64,000 nt of DNA from Paenibacillus sp. FSL K6-0276 (GTDB lineage Bacteria > Bacillota > Bacilli > Paenibacillales > Paenibacillaceae): assembly GCF_037977235.1 (NCBI RefSeq), contig NZ_CP150276.1, forward strand, positions 5,146,001-5,210,000. Reading direction: 5' to 3'. Below the pieces are notes generated by a model. The model searched no databases and was not told where the DNA came from. It saw only the letters and a program-made list of their open reading frames with translations. The position numbers and the translations under genes are program-made. This document shows, in pieces, positions 48,968-57,310 of the stretch. Numbering within the stretch: position 1 is the stretch's first letter; every line of letters starts with the position of its first letter.

Positions 48968-49870
48968 ATGTTTGACGATTTAGATGTTTTTGCAGCGGTT
49001 GTGGAACATTCCAGCCTGAATCGGGCCTCACGCCAACTCAATCTTTCCCAACCTGCCCTATCTCGTAAAATCTCCAAGTTGGAAGAACGTCTAGGTGTCG
49101 CGCTATTTAATCGTTACGGCAAGCGGCTGGAGTTAACCGAGGTTGGGCGTCTCACTTATTCCTACGCACTTGAACAACGGCAGCAGCGCTCTAAATTTCT
49201 GGAGGCTTTGTCTAAATACAAAGAAGGAGAGCCGAAGCTCGTCACCTTGGGGGCATCTCTTACCTCACTGCAGACCACTCTTCCTCCTCTAGTCAACGCA
49301 TATATGGAGAAATACCCTACAGCGGAGCTGAAGCTAATCACAGGCCGAACCCATGAGATTGTCTCCTCAGTCAGTGAAGGGAAATCAGATATAGGCCTGA
49401 TCGCTTCCTCAATCCAAGAACCTGGACTGCGCTGCATTTCTCTGTTTGAGGATCAACTTCGATTGGTCGTTTCAGAGCATCATCCTCTGAATCAATCTTC
49501 TAAGCTAACTATGGATGATCTGTCCCGACTGCCTATGATCCTCTTCTCCAAAGGCACTTGGTACCGACGTCTAACGGACGATCTGTTCCAGCGCTGTGGA
49601 ATTGATCCGGACGTACGCATGGAGATTGACTCCTTCGAGGCCATCGTGCGGCTGCTGCCGACGGTCAAAGTTGCCGCGTTACTGCCAAAGTCTTATTTGC
49701 GTCCGCAGCTGTTGAACGGCGGAGGGCTGGTATCTCTGCATATTAAGGAGCTGGAGCAGACCCAGCGAACTACCTGCCTGATCTACCGCGACGATGGAAG
49801 CCTGAGCACAGCAGCCCGCAGCCTGGTGCAGGTTACAGAGGAGATGTTTCTGACAGAACGAGAGAAGTAA
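48968..49870 (+). CDS. LysR-family regulator divergent from sdhCAB
   Basis: The ATG opening MFDDLDVFAAVVEHSS follows GAGAGGAA (300 residues); the longer frame lacks a ribosome-binding site. The helix-turn-helix is RASRQLNLSQPALSRKISKLEE. The effector domain starts at VTLGASLTSLQTTLP, and LRLVVSEHHPLN is typical of the family. LysR genes usually control a divergent neighbour, so sdhCAB is the first candidate target; CcpE of Staphylococcus, which controls citric-acid-cycle genes, offers a parallel, but no orthology is claimed. Confidence 0.88.
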   Translation: MFDDLDVFAAVVEHSSLNRASRQLNLSQPALSRKISKLEERLGVALFNRYGKRLELTEVGRLTYSYALEQRQQRSKFLEALSKYKEGEPKLVTLGASLTSLQTTLPPLVNAYMEKYPTAELKLITGRTHEIVSSVSEGKSDIGLIASSIQEPGLRCISLFEDQLRLVVSEHHPLNQSSKLTMDDLSRLPMILFSKGTWYRRLTDDLFQRCGIDPDVRMEIDSFEAIVRLLPTVKVAALLPKSYLRPQLLNGGGLVSLHIKELEQTQRTTCLIYRDDGSLSTAARSLVQVTEEMFLTEREK

Positions 49871-49898
49871 TACCTGCATGCAACCTATGACTTATTTA

Positions 49899-49934
49899 AA
49901 AAGCCCTCCGTCCCATGTAAAGGACGGAGGGCTT
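49899..49934. terminator. Bidirectional terminator between the LysR gene and ktrA
   Basis: The stem AAGCCCTCCGTCC / GGACGGAGGGCTT is perfect over 13 bp with an 8-base loop and lies between the convergent stops. Confidence 0.92.
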
Positions 49935-49940
49935 AACTAT

Positions 49941-50609
49941 TTAATCTTGGTTTACAACCTCATTCTCAAATCGATCAATACTTTCATTAGAACCAATGAG
50001 TACCATTACGTCGCCCTCGCTCAAATGATCATGGGCTGTTGGAGCAACAATAATTCCACTTTCCCTGTTTAGGGCAACAATACTGCAGCCATATTTCGCT
50101 CTTGTATTTAAATCTGACAAGCTTTTCCCGTTCATGCAGGACGGAACGTTTAGCTCGACTATTTTATAATCCTTGGACAGTTCAATATAATCCAGCAAAT
50201 TGGGCGTCACGAGCTGATGTGCCACACGAATACCCATATCCCGCTCCGGAAAAATAACCCGGTCTACGCCCAGTCTGGACAACGCACGACCATGAAGAAT
50301 CGAGATCGCCTTGGCAACAACTTGCTTGACTCCAATCTCTTTTAACAAAATAGCCGCCAGAATACTGCGCTCCATATTGTCGCCAATCGCTATAATCCCA
50401 CAGTCAAAGTTCCGCACGCCAAGCGAGCGCATAATCCCCTCATCTGTAGCATCTGCCACTACCGCATGTGTCAGGTGATCGCTCATTTCCTCCACGCGCT
50501 CCTCATGGTGATCAATCCCGAGCACCTCGTAGCCCATTGCCATCAGTTCGAGCGCGAGACTTGACCCAAAGCGGCCTAAGCCGATTACTACAAATTGCTG
50601 TGCTTTCAT
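49941..50609 (-). CDS. ktrA: Potassium uptake regulatory subunit (KtrA/TrkA type)
   Basis: The cytoplasmic gating subunit of the Ktr potassium channel. The RCK-N Rossmann domain opens FVVIGLGRFGSSLALEL and binds ATP/ADP; the acidic end of strand two (GIDHHEERV) fits. RCK-C (from about residue 135) contains the region that binds c-di-AMP in Staphylococcus KtrA. The 222-residue length is normal. It lies 13 bases after ktrB in the same operon, so c-di-AMP should act on this system twice: at the RNA through the riboswitch and at the protein. Confidence 0.93.
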   Translation of the reverse strand: MKAQQFVVIGLGRFGSSLALELMAMGYEVLGIDHHEERVEEMSDHLTHAVVADATDEGIMRSLGVRNFDCGIIAIGDNMERSILAAILLKEIGVKQVVAKAISILHGRALSRLGVDRVIFPERDMGIRVAHQLVTPNLLDYIELSKDYKIVELNVPSCMNGKSLSDLNTRAKYGCSIVALNRESGIIVAPTAHDHLSEGDVMVLIGSNESIDRFENEVVNQD

Positions 50610-50622
50610 TTCCGATTAACTC

Positions 50623-51981
50623 CTATCCAATAATTATTTTACCTTCTGGGTGCTTATACAATGGTTTACCCTGTTTAGGTCCAAGCGCATACACTAATGT
50701 TAATGGACCTAGCCGACCCGCAAACATCGTCAGGCAGATCAGAATCTTGCCGATGATAGATAGTTCAGGTGTCAGCCCCATGGTTAGTCCCACCGTGGCA
50801 AAAGCTGAGGTCGTCTCAAATAGTATCGCCAAGAAATTACTATCCTCTGTTGTGGACAGTAACATCGACACAGAGAGGACCAATAGTAAAGCGAGTAATG
50901 TTAGCGTCAACGCTTTATAGATACGCTCCTGCGCCAATCGATAACGGAACAGCACAACATCTTCACGCCCGCGCAGCATCGTTATTACTGCACCAATCAT
51001 AATCGTAAAGGTTGTAGTCTTGACCCCGCCACCTGTTGAGCCCGGAGATGCGCCAATAAACATAAGAATAACCATAAAAAACTGTGAGGCCTGCCGCAGT
51101 CCGGCAATATCTACCGTGTTGGCGCCTGCGGTACGGGGCGTTACGGATTGAAAGAACGCTGATAAGATTTTGCCGCCGAAACTCAGATTGCCCAGTGTGC
51201 GCTGATTCGTAAATTCAAATATAAAAATCACCAAAGCGCCGATAAGAATAAGCCCTGTAGTGGTAGAGAGTACAACTTTGCTATGCAAAGATAATTTACG
51301 TTTTACACGAAACTCCACCAGATCAGACATAACAATAAAACCGATACCGCCGGAGACAATCAGAAACATCACGACGATATTCACAAGCGGATCATATACA
51401 TAATCCGTTAAACTCCGGAAATTCCCGAAAATATCAAATCCAGCATTATTAAACATGGACACCGCATGAAATATCCCAAAATAAATGGCCTTTCCCAGCG
51501 GCATATCAAATGCCCAGCGTATGGACAGCAGCACGGCTGCACAGCCTTCAATGACCAAAGAATAAATAAGTACTCTCCGGATCAGTCGAACAATTCCCTC
51601 CATAGAACCTTGGTTCATTGCTTCCTGCAGGATCAGTCTGTCCCGCAAGGAGATTTTGCGTTTCATCATCATGGCAAATAGGGTTGCCATTGTCATAAAC
51701 CCTAAGCCGCCGACCTGAATAAGCACCATAATCACGGTTTTCCCAAAAATGGTGAATGTCGTCCCGGTGTCTAGCACCACAAGTCCTGTCACACAGGTTG
51801 CGGAAGTTGCAGTAAACAACGCATCAATAAAGCTCACAACATTCCCGCTGGTACTCGAAATGGGAAGCATAAGCAGCAAGGCTCCTATCAGAATGATCGA
51901 TGCAAAACCGAGCACCAAAATCTGAGGCGGAGAGAGCTTCAGGAACTTTGATTCAGAAAGCCTGCGAAACTGTGAAGCCAC
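50623..51981 (-). CDS. ktrB: Potassium channel subunit (KtrB/TrkH type)
   Basis: The start is GTG with GAGGGTG six to seven bases upstream; a longer frame would begin inside the riboswitch terminator and is rejected (452 residues). It has the four pore-loop repeats of the SKT family, visible as TSATCVTGL, HAVSMFNNAGFDIFG, SVTPRTAGANTVD and TTSAFATVGLTMGL; the filter glycines of each are kept. About ten hydrophobic segments. The order ktrB-ktrA is reversed relative to B. subtilis ktrAB. Confidence 0.95.
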   Translation of the reverse strand: MASQFRRLSESKFLKLSPPQILVLGFASIILIGALLLMLPISSTSGNVVSFIDALFTATSATCVTGLVVLDTGTTFTIFGKTVIMVLIQVGGLGFMTMATLFAMMMKRKISLRDRLILQEAMNQGSMEGIVRLIRRVLIYSLVIEGCAAVLLSIRWAFDMPLGKAIYFGIFHAVSMFNNAGFDIFGNFRSLTDYVYDPLVNIVVMFLIVSGGIGFIVMSDLVEFRVKRKLSLHSKVVLSTTTGLILIGALVIFIFEFTNQRTLGNLSFGGKILSAFFQSVTPRTAGANTVDIAGLRQASQFFMVILMFIGASPGSTGGGVKTTTFTIMIGAVITMLRGREDVVLFRYRLAQERIYKALTLTLLALLLVLSVSMLLSTTEDSNFLAILFETTSAFATVGLTMGLTPELSIIGKILICLTMFAGRLGPLTLVYALGPKQGKPLYKHPEGKIIIG

Positions 51982-52017
51982 TATGCTCACCCTCTTATTT
52001 AAATTTAAAAAATCCCA

Positions 52018-52045
52018 ACAAAAAAAGCACTGGAAAACCAATGCT
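52018..52045 (-). terminator. Expression-platform terminator of the c-di-AMP riboswitch
   Basis: On the minus strand AGCATTGG-TTTT-CCAGTGCT (one G-U pair) is followed by seven T residues, directly after the riboswitch aptamer and before the ktrB ribosome-binding site. Premature termination when ligand is bound is the expected mechanism. Confidence 0.88.
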
Positions 52046-52059
52046 ACCCTTGGTCCCTG

Positions 52060-52222
52060 CAGTAAATTAGCCTACGAGGTTAGCTGACGGATTCGGACTG
52101 TGCAGGCTGCCCTATTCGTTCCTAGAACGAAATTCACCCCTGATGAATAATGCCACCGTTTATGGTGTACACTCATCTCTTCATCACTTCTTGTGGTTCC
52201 CCCGTTTTCACCTGAAATTCGG
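52060..52222 (-). ncRNA. Cyclic di-AMP riboswitch (ydaO/yuaA type) controlling ktrBA
   Basis: On the minus strand the conserved stretches occur in order: GGGGGAACC near the 5' end, CAGGGGTGAATTT, AGGGCAGCC, and CCGAATCCGTCAGCTAACC followed by TCGTAGGC. This combination is the signature of the ydaO class, which turns genes off at high c-di-AMP. In B. subtilis the same class controls ktrAB and kimA. A consensus promoter precedes it and an intrinsic terminator follows. Confidence 0.95.
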
Positions 52223-52243
52223 CTACTATACAATTGCATACAA

Positions 52244-52272
52244 ATTATATACGTTATTTCAATAATTCACAA
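52244..52272 (-). promoter_or_regulatory. Sigma-A promoter of the riboswitch-ktrBA transcript
   Basis: On the minus strand TTGTGA and TATAAT are 17 bases apart, 20 bases or so before the riboswitch begins. Confidence 0.8.
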
Positions 52273-52552
52273 AGACACTTTTAATGGTGAATTCATATGA
52301 AAAAAGCGGTTTGGAGAGAATGTGTCAAAAGGAGGGCCTATTCTCATCCCTTTTCCGTGTTTTCCCTGCAATTGCACCGATTTTCATGAAAAATGAAGAA
52401 ATGATCACCTTAAATTCATGGTATATATTAGGTTACCTATTCTATAATATCTCTATTACCCATAAAAAGAATATACAATGATTTTTGTAACTACCAAGGC
52501 ACTAATACTATAATGAACATAACATTGTCAGTTCATAACAAGGAGGCGTTAC

Positions 52553-54238
52553 ATGAATCCCGTCGGCCAGCCCTTACAGCAACGTGCCCTCTCCAAGAGG
52601 CTCATCATCTCGGGCATTATCGGTCTTATTCTATTTATTATGTTTCAGATTGCCCCCTCGGTGCTAAATAGCCCTACAGGGGTAGATACTACCGTCATCA
52701 GCAAGGCTGAAGCCCGCGACAAAGCGATATCATTCGCAGAACAAAAGCTAAGCTACACCGAAACACCAAACGATCAGTGGAATGTACTCTACCAGACAGA
52801 CTCTTCCTTTTACGGTTATATGTCCCGCGAGAAGCTTCTGGAAGACTATACTAAGAACAAACTGGATCAACGTTATCCTTTTGACGTCTTCCGTGTAACA
52901 CTTAGCCCTTCAGCGGAACAAGAGCCCCTGATCTCCGTTGACCTCAATATGTATACTGGCGCAGTTGTCGCCTTCACACAAGGTGCAGAAGCATCCTCTG
53001 CAGGGTTACCAAGCAATGTATCAGCTAGTGCAAAAGAAGAGGACAAGGGTACTACTTTGTCCCTTGCGCAAAAAGAAAATCTTGCCCGCCCCTGGCTTCA
53101 AGAATGGGATGTGAATCCCGCCAAGCTACAAATTGAATCCAATACGGGAAACTACGGGCTCGTGTATACAGATCGTTCCGTTCAGATCGGCGAATCCTTA
53201 CTACACTATTATTTCGATTTCACTGGAGAACAGGTATCCAGCTTTAAGTCTGGATTCTCTGCTCCTGCCTGGCATACCTCCTATGTGAAGGACCAAACCT
53301 CCCTCGCGGAAAAGCTTACTCTGTTCGGCTATGGCTTGCCTACACTAGCTCTGGGAATTCTGGCACTCATCTACAGCATACTTCGAAGAGAGCATACCTC
53401 TTTTAAGCGTGGAATATTCCTAAGCTCGGCTTATTTTGTAATCATGATGATCAGCACCTACAATATGCTACCTGAATCCTCAGGTGAAGGGCTCGAGGCT
53501 CAGATAACCTCCGTCATTATGTTCATCATTTATGCCTTATATAGCCTGCTAATGTCCTCCCTGCTCTATTTTTCTCTAGTTGGAGGCGACGGCCTATGGA
53601 AAAAAGAGGAGGGGATGAACCCGTGGCCTCGTGCCAAAGAGCCTGGCTACGGAAAATATGTGCTGGATAGTATCCGGGCCGGGTACATCTGGGCATTCGT
53701 GCTGCTAGGTGTGCAGACCCTTATGTTCATTGTATTATCATTTACCATGAATAACTGGTCCACTACTGATGCTACCCAATCTCCTTACAACATGAGATAT
53801 GCTTGGCTGCTGCCCATCGTTGCATGGCTCGCTGGTTTATCCGAGGAAGCTATTTATCGCTTGTTCGGAATCCCTATGTTGAAAAAGGTATTCCGGAGCA
53901 CGTTCATTGCTTGCCTGATCACCACGCTCGTCTGGGCGTTTGGCCATACGCTATATCCGATCTATCCCATCAGCTCCCGTCCCATTGAGCTGACCGTGAT
54001 CGGGCTGCTCTTCAGCTATATTTTCCTTCGTTACGGCTTTATTGCCGTCATGTTCAGTCACGTCGTGTTTGACAGCATTCTGATGGGTGCTACGCTGATC
54101 TTTATGAAGGAGAGCGTGAATGTAGGGGCTGGTATATTTGCCATTATCATGCCTTTTATAGTCGGCTACATCGTCTATCGATTTAATCCGCCGCAGAAAC
54201 CTGAACCTAAGCCGATTGAACCGACATCCGTAACTTAA
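52553..54238 (+). CDS. CPBP-family intramembrane metalloprotease with large extracytoplasmic domain
   Basis: A 561-residue membrane protein, with AAGGAGG before the ATG. One N-terminal membrane segment (LIISGIIGLILFIMFQIAP) is followed by an outside region of about 230 residues with PepSY-like repeats (AEARDKAISFAEQKLS, then SVDLNMYTGAVVAF). Further membrane segments follow. The CPBP active site is complete: LSEEAIYRLFG (motif 1, EExxxR), WAFGHTLYP (motif 2) and FSHVVFDSILM (motif 3). The family includes CAAX-prenyl-like proteases and bacteriocin-immunity proteins; the substrate here is unknown. The inverted repeat ATGAAC / GTTCAT lies 25-40 bases upstream of the start. It is a single gene with its own terminator. 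Confidence 0.9.
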   Translation: MNPVGQPLQQRALSKRLIISGIIGLILFIMFQIAPSVLNSPTGVDTTVISKAEARDKAISFAEQKLSYTETPNDQWNVLYQTDSSFYGYMSREKLLEDYTKNKLDQRYPFDVFRVTLSPSAEQEPLISVDLNMYTGAVVAFTQGAEASSAGLPSNVSASAKEEDKGTTLSLAQKENLARPWLQEWDVNPAKLQIESNTGNYGLVYTDRSVQIGESLLHYYFDFTGEQVSSFKSGFSAPAWHTSYVKDQTSLAEKLTLFGYGLPTLALGILALIYSILRREHTSFKRGIFLSSAYFVIMMISTYNMLPESSGEGLEAQITSVIMFIIYALYSLLMSSLLYFSLVGGDGLWKKEEGMNPWPRAKEPGYGKYVLDSIRAGYIWAFVLLGVQTLMFIVLSFTMNNWSTTDATQSPYNMRYAWLLPIVAWLAGLSEEAIYRLFGIPMLKKVFRSTFIACLITTLVWAFGHTLYPIYPISSRPIELTVIGLLFSYIFLRYGFIAVMFSHVVFDSILMGATLIFMKESVNVGAGIFAIIMPFIVGYIVYRFNPPQKPEPKPIEPTSVT

Positions 54239-54266
54239 AGAAGTGACGGATCGATACCCGATAATG

Positions 54267-54311
54267 AAAAAAAGGTGTCACAGCAGCAACCCTGCTATGA
54301 CACCTTTTTTT
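54267..54311. terminator. Bidirectional terminator between the CPBP gene and uvrC
   Basis: AAAGGTGTCAcAGCAG pairs with CTGCTaTGACACCTTT around a 5-base loop, followed by a T-run. Confidence 0.92.
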
Positions 54312-54340
54312 GTATTTAGATGGAATTGTTTCCTGCATTC

Positions 54341-56293
54341 CTATGTCGATGGCTCTTCATCCTTGAGCGCCTCAAGAATTTGACTAGCCAGCTTTTCGCC
54401 TATAGAAAGTGATCGGAAATCCTCTATAGAGGCTTCTTTAATTTTCTTGAGCGATCCAAAATGCTTGAGTAGCGCCTTGCGCCGCTTCTCCCCTATACCT
54501 GGTATGGAATCCAGCTTGGAGGTAACCATGGACTTCCCGCGCTGTTCACGGTGGAAGGTGATAGCGAACCTATGGACCTCATCCTGGATCCGTTGCAACA
54601 GGTAAAATTCCTGACTATCCCGGGCCAGCGTGACGGGCTCTGGCGGATCTCCAACCAAAAGCTGAGCCGTCTTGTGCTTGTCATCCTTGACGAGACCACA
54701 GACCGGAATGAATAACCCCAGCTCATTCTCCAGAATATCAATGGCCGAGGATATCTGCCCTTTACCACCATCGACCACAATAAGATCCGGCATCGGAAGA
54801 TTCTCTTTCAGCACCCGCTCATACCGCCGCCGAATGACCTCGCGCATCGTTCCATAATCATCCGCACCCACTACCGTACGAACCTTATATTTACGATACT
54901 CTTTTCGCGCGGGCTTGCCATCAATGAAGACAACCATCGCAGAGACCGGATTGGTCCCCTGAATGTTCGAGTTATCGAACGCCTCGATTCGGCTCAAGCG
55001 TTCAAGACCCAAGCTCTCGCCTAAGCTGATCACAGCTCCAGAGGTACGCTCTTCATCCCGTTCAATTAGCCGGAACTTCTCGTCGATAGCGACTCGTGCA
55101 TTTTGACAGGCCATACCGATCATCTGCTTCTTGAGACCGCGCTGTGGCACCAGCACTTTGATGCCCAGCCACTCCTGTAGAATAGAGGCGCCACCTGCCG
55201 CATCAACGACACCTGCTGCCGCAGCTTCCTCAGCCGCCGTTTCACGTGCCTCAGCTTCTTCAGCCGATTCGGGGGAATCTTCCCCCTTTTGTAAATCTTC
55301 TTCGGCTGGAGCAGCAATGGCAATCTCCGGTTTAGCTTCTTTATCAGCCAGAGCTTCATCGTCAAGCACATCCGGCAGTAGAATTTCCTGCGGTAGGGCC
55401 GGATTATCGCTATAATACTGTGTTACATAAGACATAAAGTCACTGTAGGCTTCCCCATAGAACGGAAACACGGAGGAATGGCGCTGTATCATTTTCCCTT
55501 GTCTCATGTACAGAATCTGTACACACATCCATCCCTTATCCACAGCATAACCAAAAACGTCACGATCCTTAGTATCTGTGGTGTTAATCTTCTGCTTCTC
55601 CATCAATGCATCAATATGGATAATTTGATCCCGTAGTTCCTTTGCCCGTTCAAAATATAATTCCTCAGCAGCTTCCTGCATCTTTTGCTGTAAATCCTTC
55701 TTAACCGCCTCATGGCCTCCGCCAAGAAAAGCAGCGATTTCTTGCGTAATCTGCTCATACTCGGATTTCTGCACTTCCTTCTCACACGGCGCTAAGCACT
55801 GACCCATGTGATAATAGAGACAGACCTCCTTCGGCATCACGCCACATTTACGGAGCGGATACATACGGTCGAGGAGCTTTTTCGTTTGCTGTGCTGCATA
55901 AGCATTAGGATAAGGGCCAAAATATTTTGCTTTATCTTTAATCACCCGGCGTGTAACTTCAAGGCGTGGGTGAGTTTCATTCGTTATTTTTATATAAGGA
56001 AATGTCTTGTCGTCCTTCAGAAGAACGTTATAACGCGGCATATGCTTCTTTATCAGATTGCACTCGAGAATGAGCGCTTCCATGTTGCTGGACGTGACAA
56101 TATATTCGAAATCAGCAATGTTAGCGACAAGCCGCTGAGTTTTACCATTATGACTTCCTGTAAAATAAGAGCGAACCCGATTCTTAAGCACCTTTGCCTT
56201 ACCCACATAAATAATGGTGCCTTCTTCATTCTTCATCAGATAGCACCCGGGCAGGTCGGGTAATAGTGCCAGTTTGTTGCGGATGTTGTCCAA
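54341..56293 (-). CDS. uvrC: Excinuclease ABC subunit C
   Basis: The start is TTG with GGAGGGG upstream. UvrC cuts DNA on both sides of a lesion in nucleotide-excision repair. The GIY-YIG nuclease domain is at the N-terminus (GCYLMKNEEGTIIYVGKAK), with the Cys-rich region CGVMPKEVCLYYHMGQC after it, a UVR domain that binds UvrB (EAAEELYFERAKELRDQI), the RNase H-like nuclease (IEAFDNSNIQGTNPVSAMVV and DLIVVDGGKGQ) and tandem helix-hairpin-helix repeats (LDSIPGIGEKRRKALL). Residues 310-370 hold an acidic, Ala/Glu-rich insert not usual in UvrC. The usual size is about 600; this one has 650. Confidence 0.97.
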   Translation of the reverse strand: MDNIRNKLALLPDLPGCYLMKNEEGTIIYVGKAKVLKNRVRSYFTGSHNGKTQRLVANIADFEYIVTSSNMEALILECNLIKKHMPRYNVLLKDDKTFPYIKITNETHPRLEVTRRVIKDKAKYFGPYPNAYAAQQTKKLLDRMYPLRKCGVMPKEVCLYYHMGQCLAPCEKEVQKSEYEQITQEIAAFLGGGHEAVKKDLQQKMQEAAEELYFERAKELRDQIIHIDALMEKQKINTTDTKDRDVFGYAVDKGWMCVQILYMRQGKMIQRHSSVFPFYGEAYSDFMSYVTQYYSDNPALPQEILLPDVLDDEALADKEAKPEIAIAAPAEEDLQKGEDSPESAEEAEARETAAEEAAAAGVVDAAGGASILQEWLGIKVLVPQRGLKKQMIGMACQNARVAIDEKFRLIERDEERTSGAVISLGESLGLERLSRIEAFDNSNIQGTNPVSAMVVFIDGKPARKEYRKYKVRTVVGADDYGTMREVIRRRYERVLKENLPMPDLIVVDGGKGQISSAIDILENELGLFIPVCGLVKDDKHKTAQLLVGDPPEPVTLARDSQEFYLLQRIQDEVHRFAITFHREQRGKSMVTSKLDSIPGIGEKRRKALLKHFGSLKKIKEASIEDFRSLSIGEKLASQILEALKDEEPST

Positions 56294-56350
56294 AATGATC
56301 CCCTCCAGCTAAATTGGACCCATGATTAGTTGGCATTCAGCACACAAAAC

Positions 56351-56372
56351 GCCTCCGGAATGAACCGAAGGC
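56351..56372 (-). terminator. Probable terminator of trxA
   Basis: The minus-strand stem GCCTTCGG / CCGGAGGC, with a loop of six bases and a mismatch, is followed by GTTTTGTG. Confidence 0.6.
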
Positions 56373-56414
56373 GCTGAGCGGCAGGGCCGAGGCCCGAACA
56401 GTAGCATTTAACAA

Positions 56415-56732
56415 TTATTGATGTTTAGCTACGATATTTTTCAGGGATTCTTTGGAGTTCAGTCCCACAACTTTATCTACTGGTTGACCGTCTTTGAAGA
56501 AGATCAAGGTTGGGATACTCATAACTCCAAAACGGGAAGCCGTTTCCGGATTCTCATCCACATTCAATTTTGCAATTTTCACGCTGTCTCCCAGTTCTGC
56601 GGACAATTCGTCCAAGATTGGAGCAATCATCTTACAAGGACCACACCAAGGAGCCCAGAAGTCTACTACTACAGTACCTTGACCTTCCACTTCGTTACTG
56701 AAGGTTTGGTCAGACACGTTCACGATAGCCAT
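56415..56732 (-). CDS. trxA: Thioredoxin
   Basis: A 105-residue single-domain thioredoxin with the redox site WCGPCK at residue 30, the cis-proline region MSIPTLIFF, and the FWAPWC approach. It keeps cytoplasmic thiols reduced with the help of thioredoxin reductase. GAGGAGG lies nine bases before the ATG. The leader carries ATGCTTCGTAAAACTTTA directly upstream of the Shine-Dalgarno, also found before hemQ and in a variant form before the AraC gene. Confidence 0.98.
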   Translation of the reverse strand: MAIVNVSDQTFSNEVEGQGTVVVDFWAPWCGPCKMIAPILDELSAELGDSVKIAKLNVDENPETASRFGVMSIPTLIFFKDGQPVDKVVGLNSKESLKNIVAKHQ

Positions 56733-56743
56733 GATATTGTTCC

Positions 56744-56791
56744 TCCTCTAAAGTTTTACGAAGCATTACTCCATTCTAAGCCAAAGCTTAG
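56744..56791 (-). repeat. trxA leader element (single copy of the hemQ-type leader repeat)
   Basis: On the minus strand the small hairpin CTAAGC-CAAA-GCTTAG is followed by AATGCTTCGTAAAACTTTAGAGGAGG, so the element ends in the Shine-Dalgarno sequence. The hemQ leader ends ATGCTTCGTAAAACTTTTAAGGAG, nearly the same. Confidence 0.7.
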
Positions 56792-57089
56792 TTTATGGAA
56801 GTTGCTCCGAAAATATAAGTTAATAAATTGTTTCATGTAATATGATAACCAAATTACCACTTACCGACACAATTCCAGTATAACATATCTTTGAGGGATA
56901 TGTGAAATATCACGTGCAATTATATTGCCATCAAGCTATTTTTTTTACGTTACTCTTTTCTTTACAATCTCCCCAGCATTTCGGTATACTTGAAGAAAGC
57001 GCATTAAATGTCAATGACTTATTTCATAATGATCACATCAATTTGCATCTTAACAATACAGGCATTGTCCCTGTAAGGAGGCAGAAACT
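56792..57089. other. Divergent region between trxA and the 51-residue membrane protein gene
   Basis: About 300 bases without a supported gene; it is AT-rich. TATACT on the minus strand near 56880 may be the trxA -10 box, but no -35 at correct spacing was found. Confidence 0.45.
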
Positions 57090-57245
57090 ATGGATGTCAA
57101 CGCGCAAGTACGGGACCCACGAGAACATATCAACGAAGAACCCCGCAATGATCTAGGCGATTTAATGAATGGATTTTTCGGAATGACTGCATTTATGACC
57201 GTTGTCTTTTTCGGCATGGTGATCATTAAGTTCATTTCGGAGTAA
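57090..57245 (+). CDS. YqzM-like small membrane protein (51 aa)
   Basis: This gene is shorter than the usual cutoff. AAGGAGG is eight bases before the ATG. The protein opens MDVNAQVRDPREHINEEPR, a polar charged head, followed by a single membrane segment (FGMTAFMTVVFFGMVIIKF) and ends ISE. The arrangement R-N-D, hydrophobic helix, then V-I-x-K-F-I at the end resembles the small YqzM family as I remember it; the function is unknown. A strong bidirectional terminator follows. Confidence 0.7.
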   Translation: MDVNAQVRDPREHINEEPRNDLGDLMNGFFGMTAFMTVVFFGMVIIKFISE

Positions 57246-57263
57246 GGGAATCATCGCATAATA

Positions 57264-57300
57264 AAAATCCGTTTCTTCCTGAGGAAGAAACGGATTTTTA
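57264..57300. terminator. Bidirectional terminator between the small membrane protein gene and dnaI
   Basis: AAAAATCCGTTTCTTCC pairs with its complement around a TGAG loop: a 16-17-bp stem between convergent stops. Confidence 0.93.
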
Positions 57301-57310
57301 TATTCCAGCC

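Noticed and set aside
51982..52041. Upstream ATG start for ktrB adding 20 residues
   Set aside because: It would begin inside the riboswitch terminator hairpin; the GTG further on has GAGGGTG at proper distance.
52284..52481. A 65-codon plus-strand frame upstream of the CPBP gene
   Set aside because: No ribosome-binding site, AT-rich, without recognisable motif; it opposes the upstream flank of the ktrB promoter.
52513..52536. ATGAAC / GTTCAT inverted repeat before the CPBP gene as an operator
   Set aside because: The arms are only six bases in an AT-rich region; such pairs are frequent by chance, so it is only mentioned with the gene.
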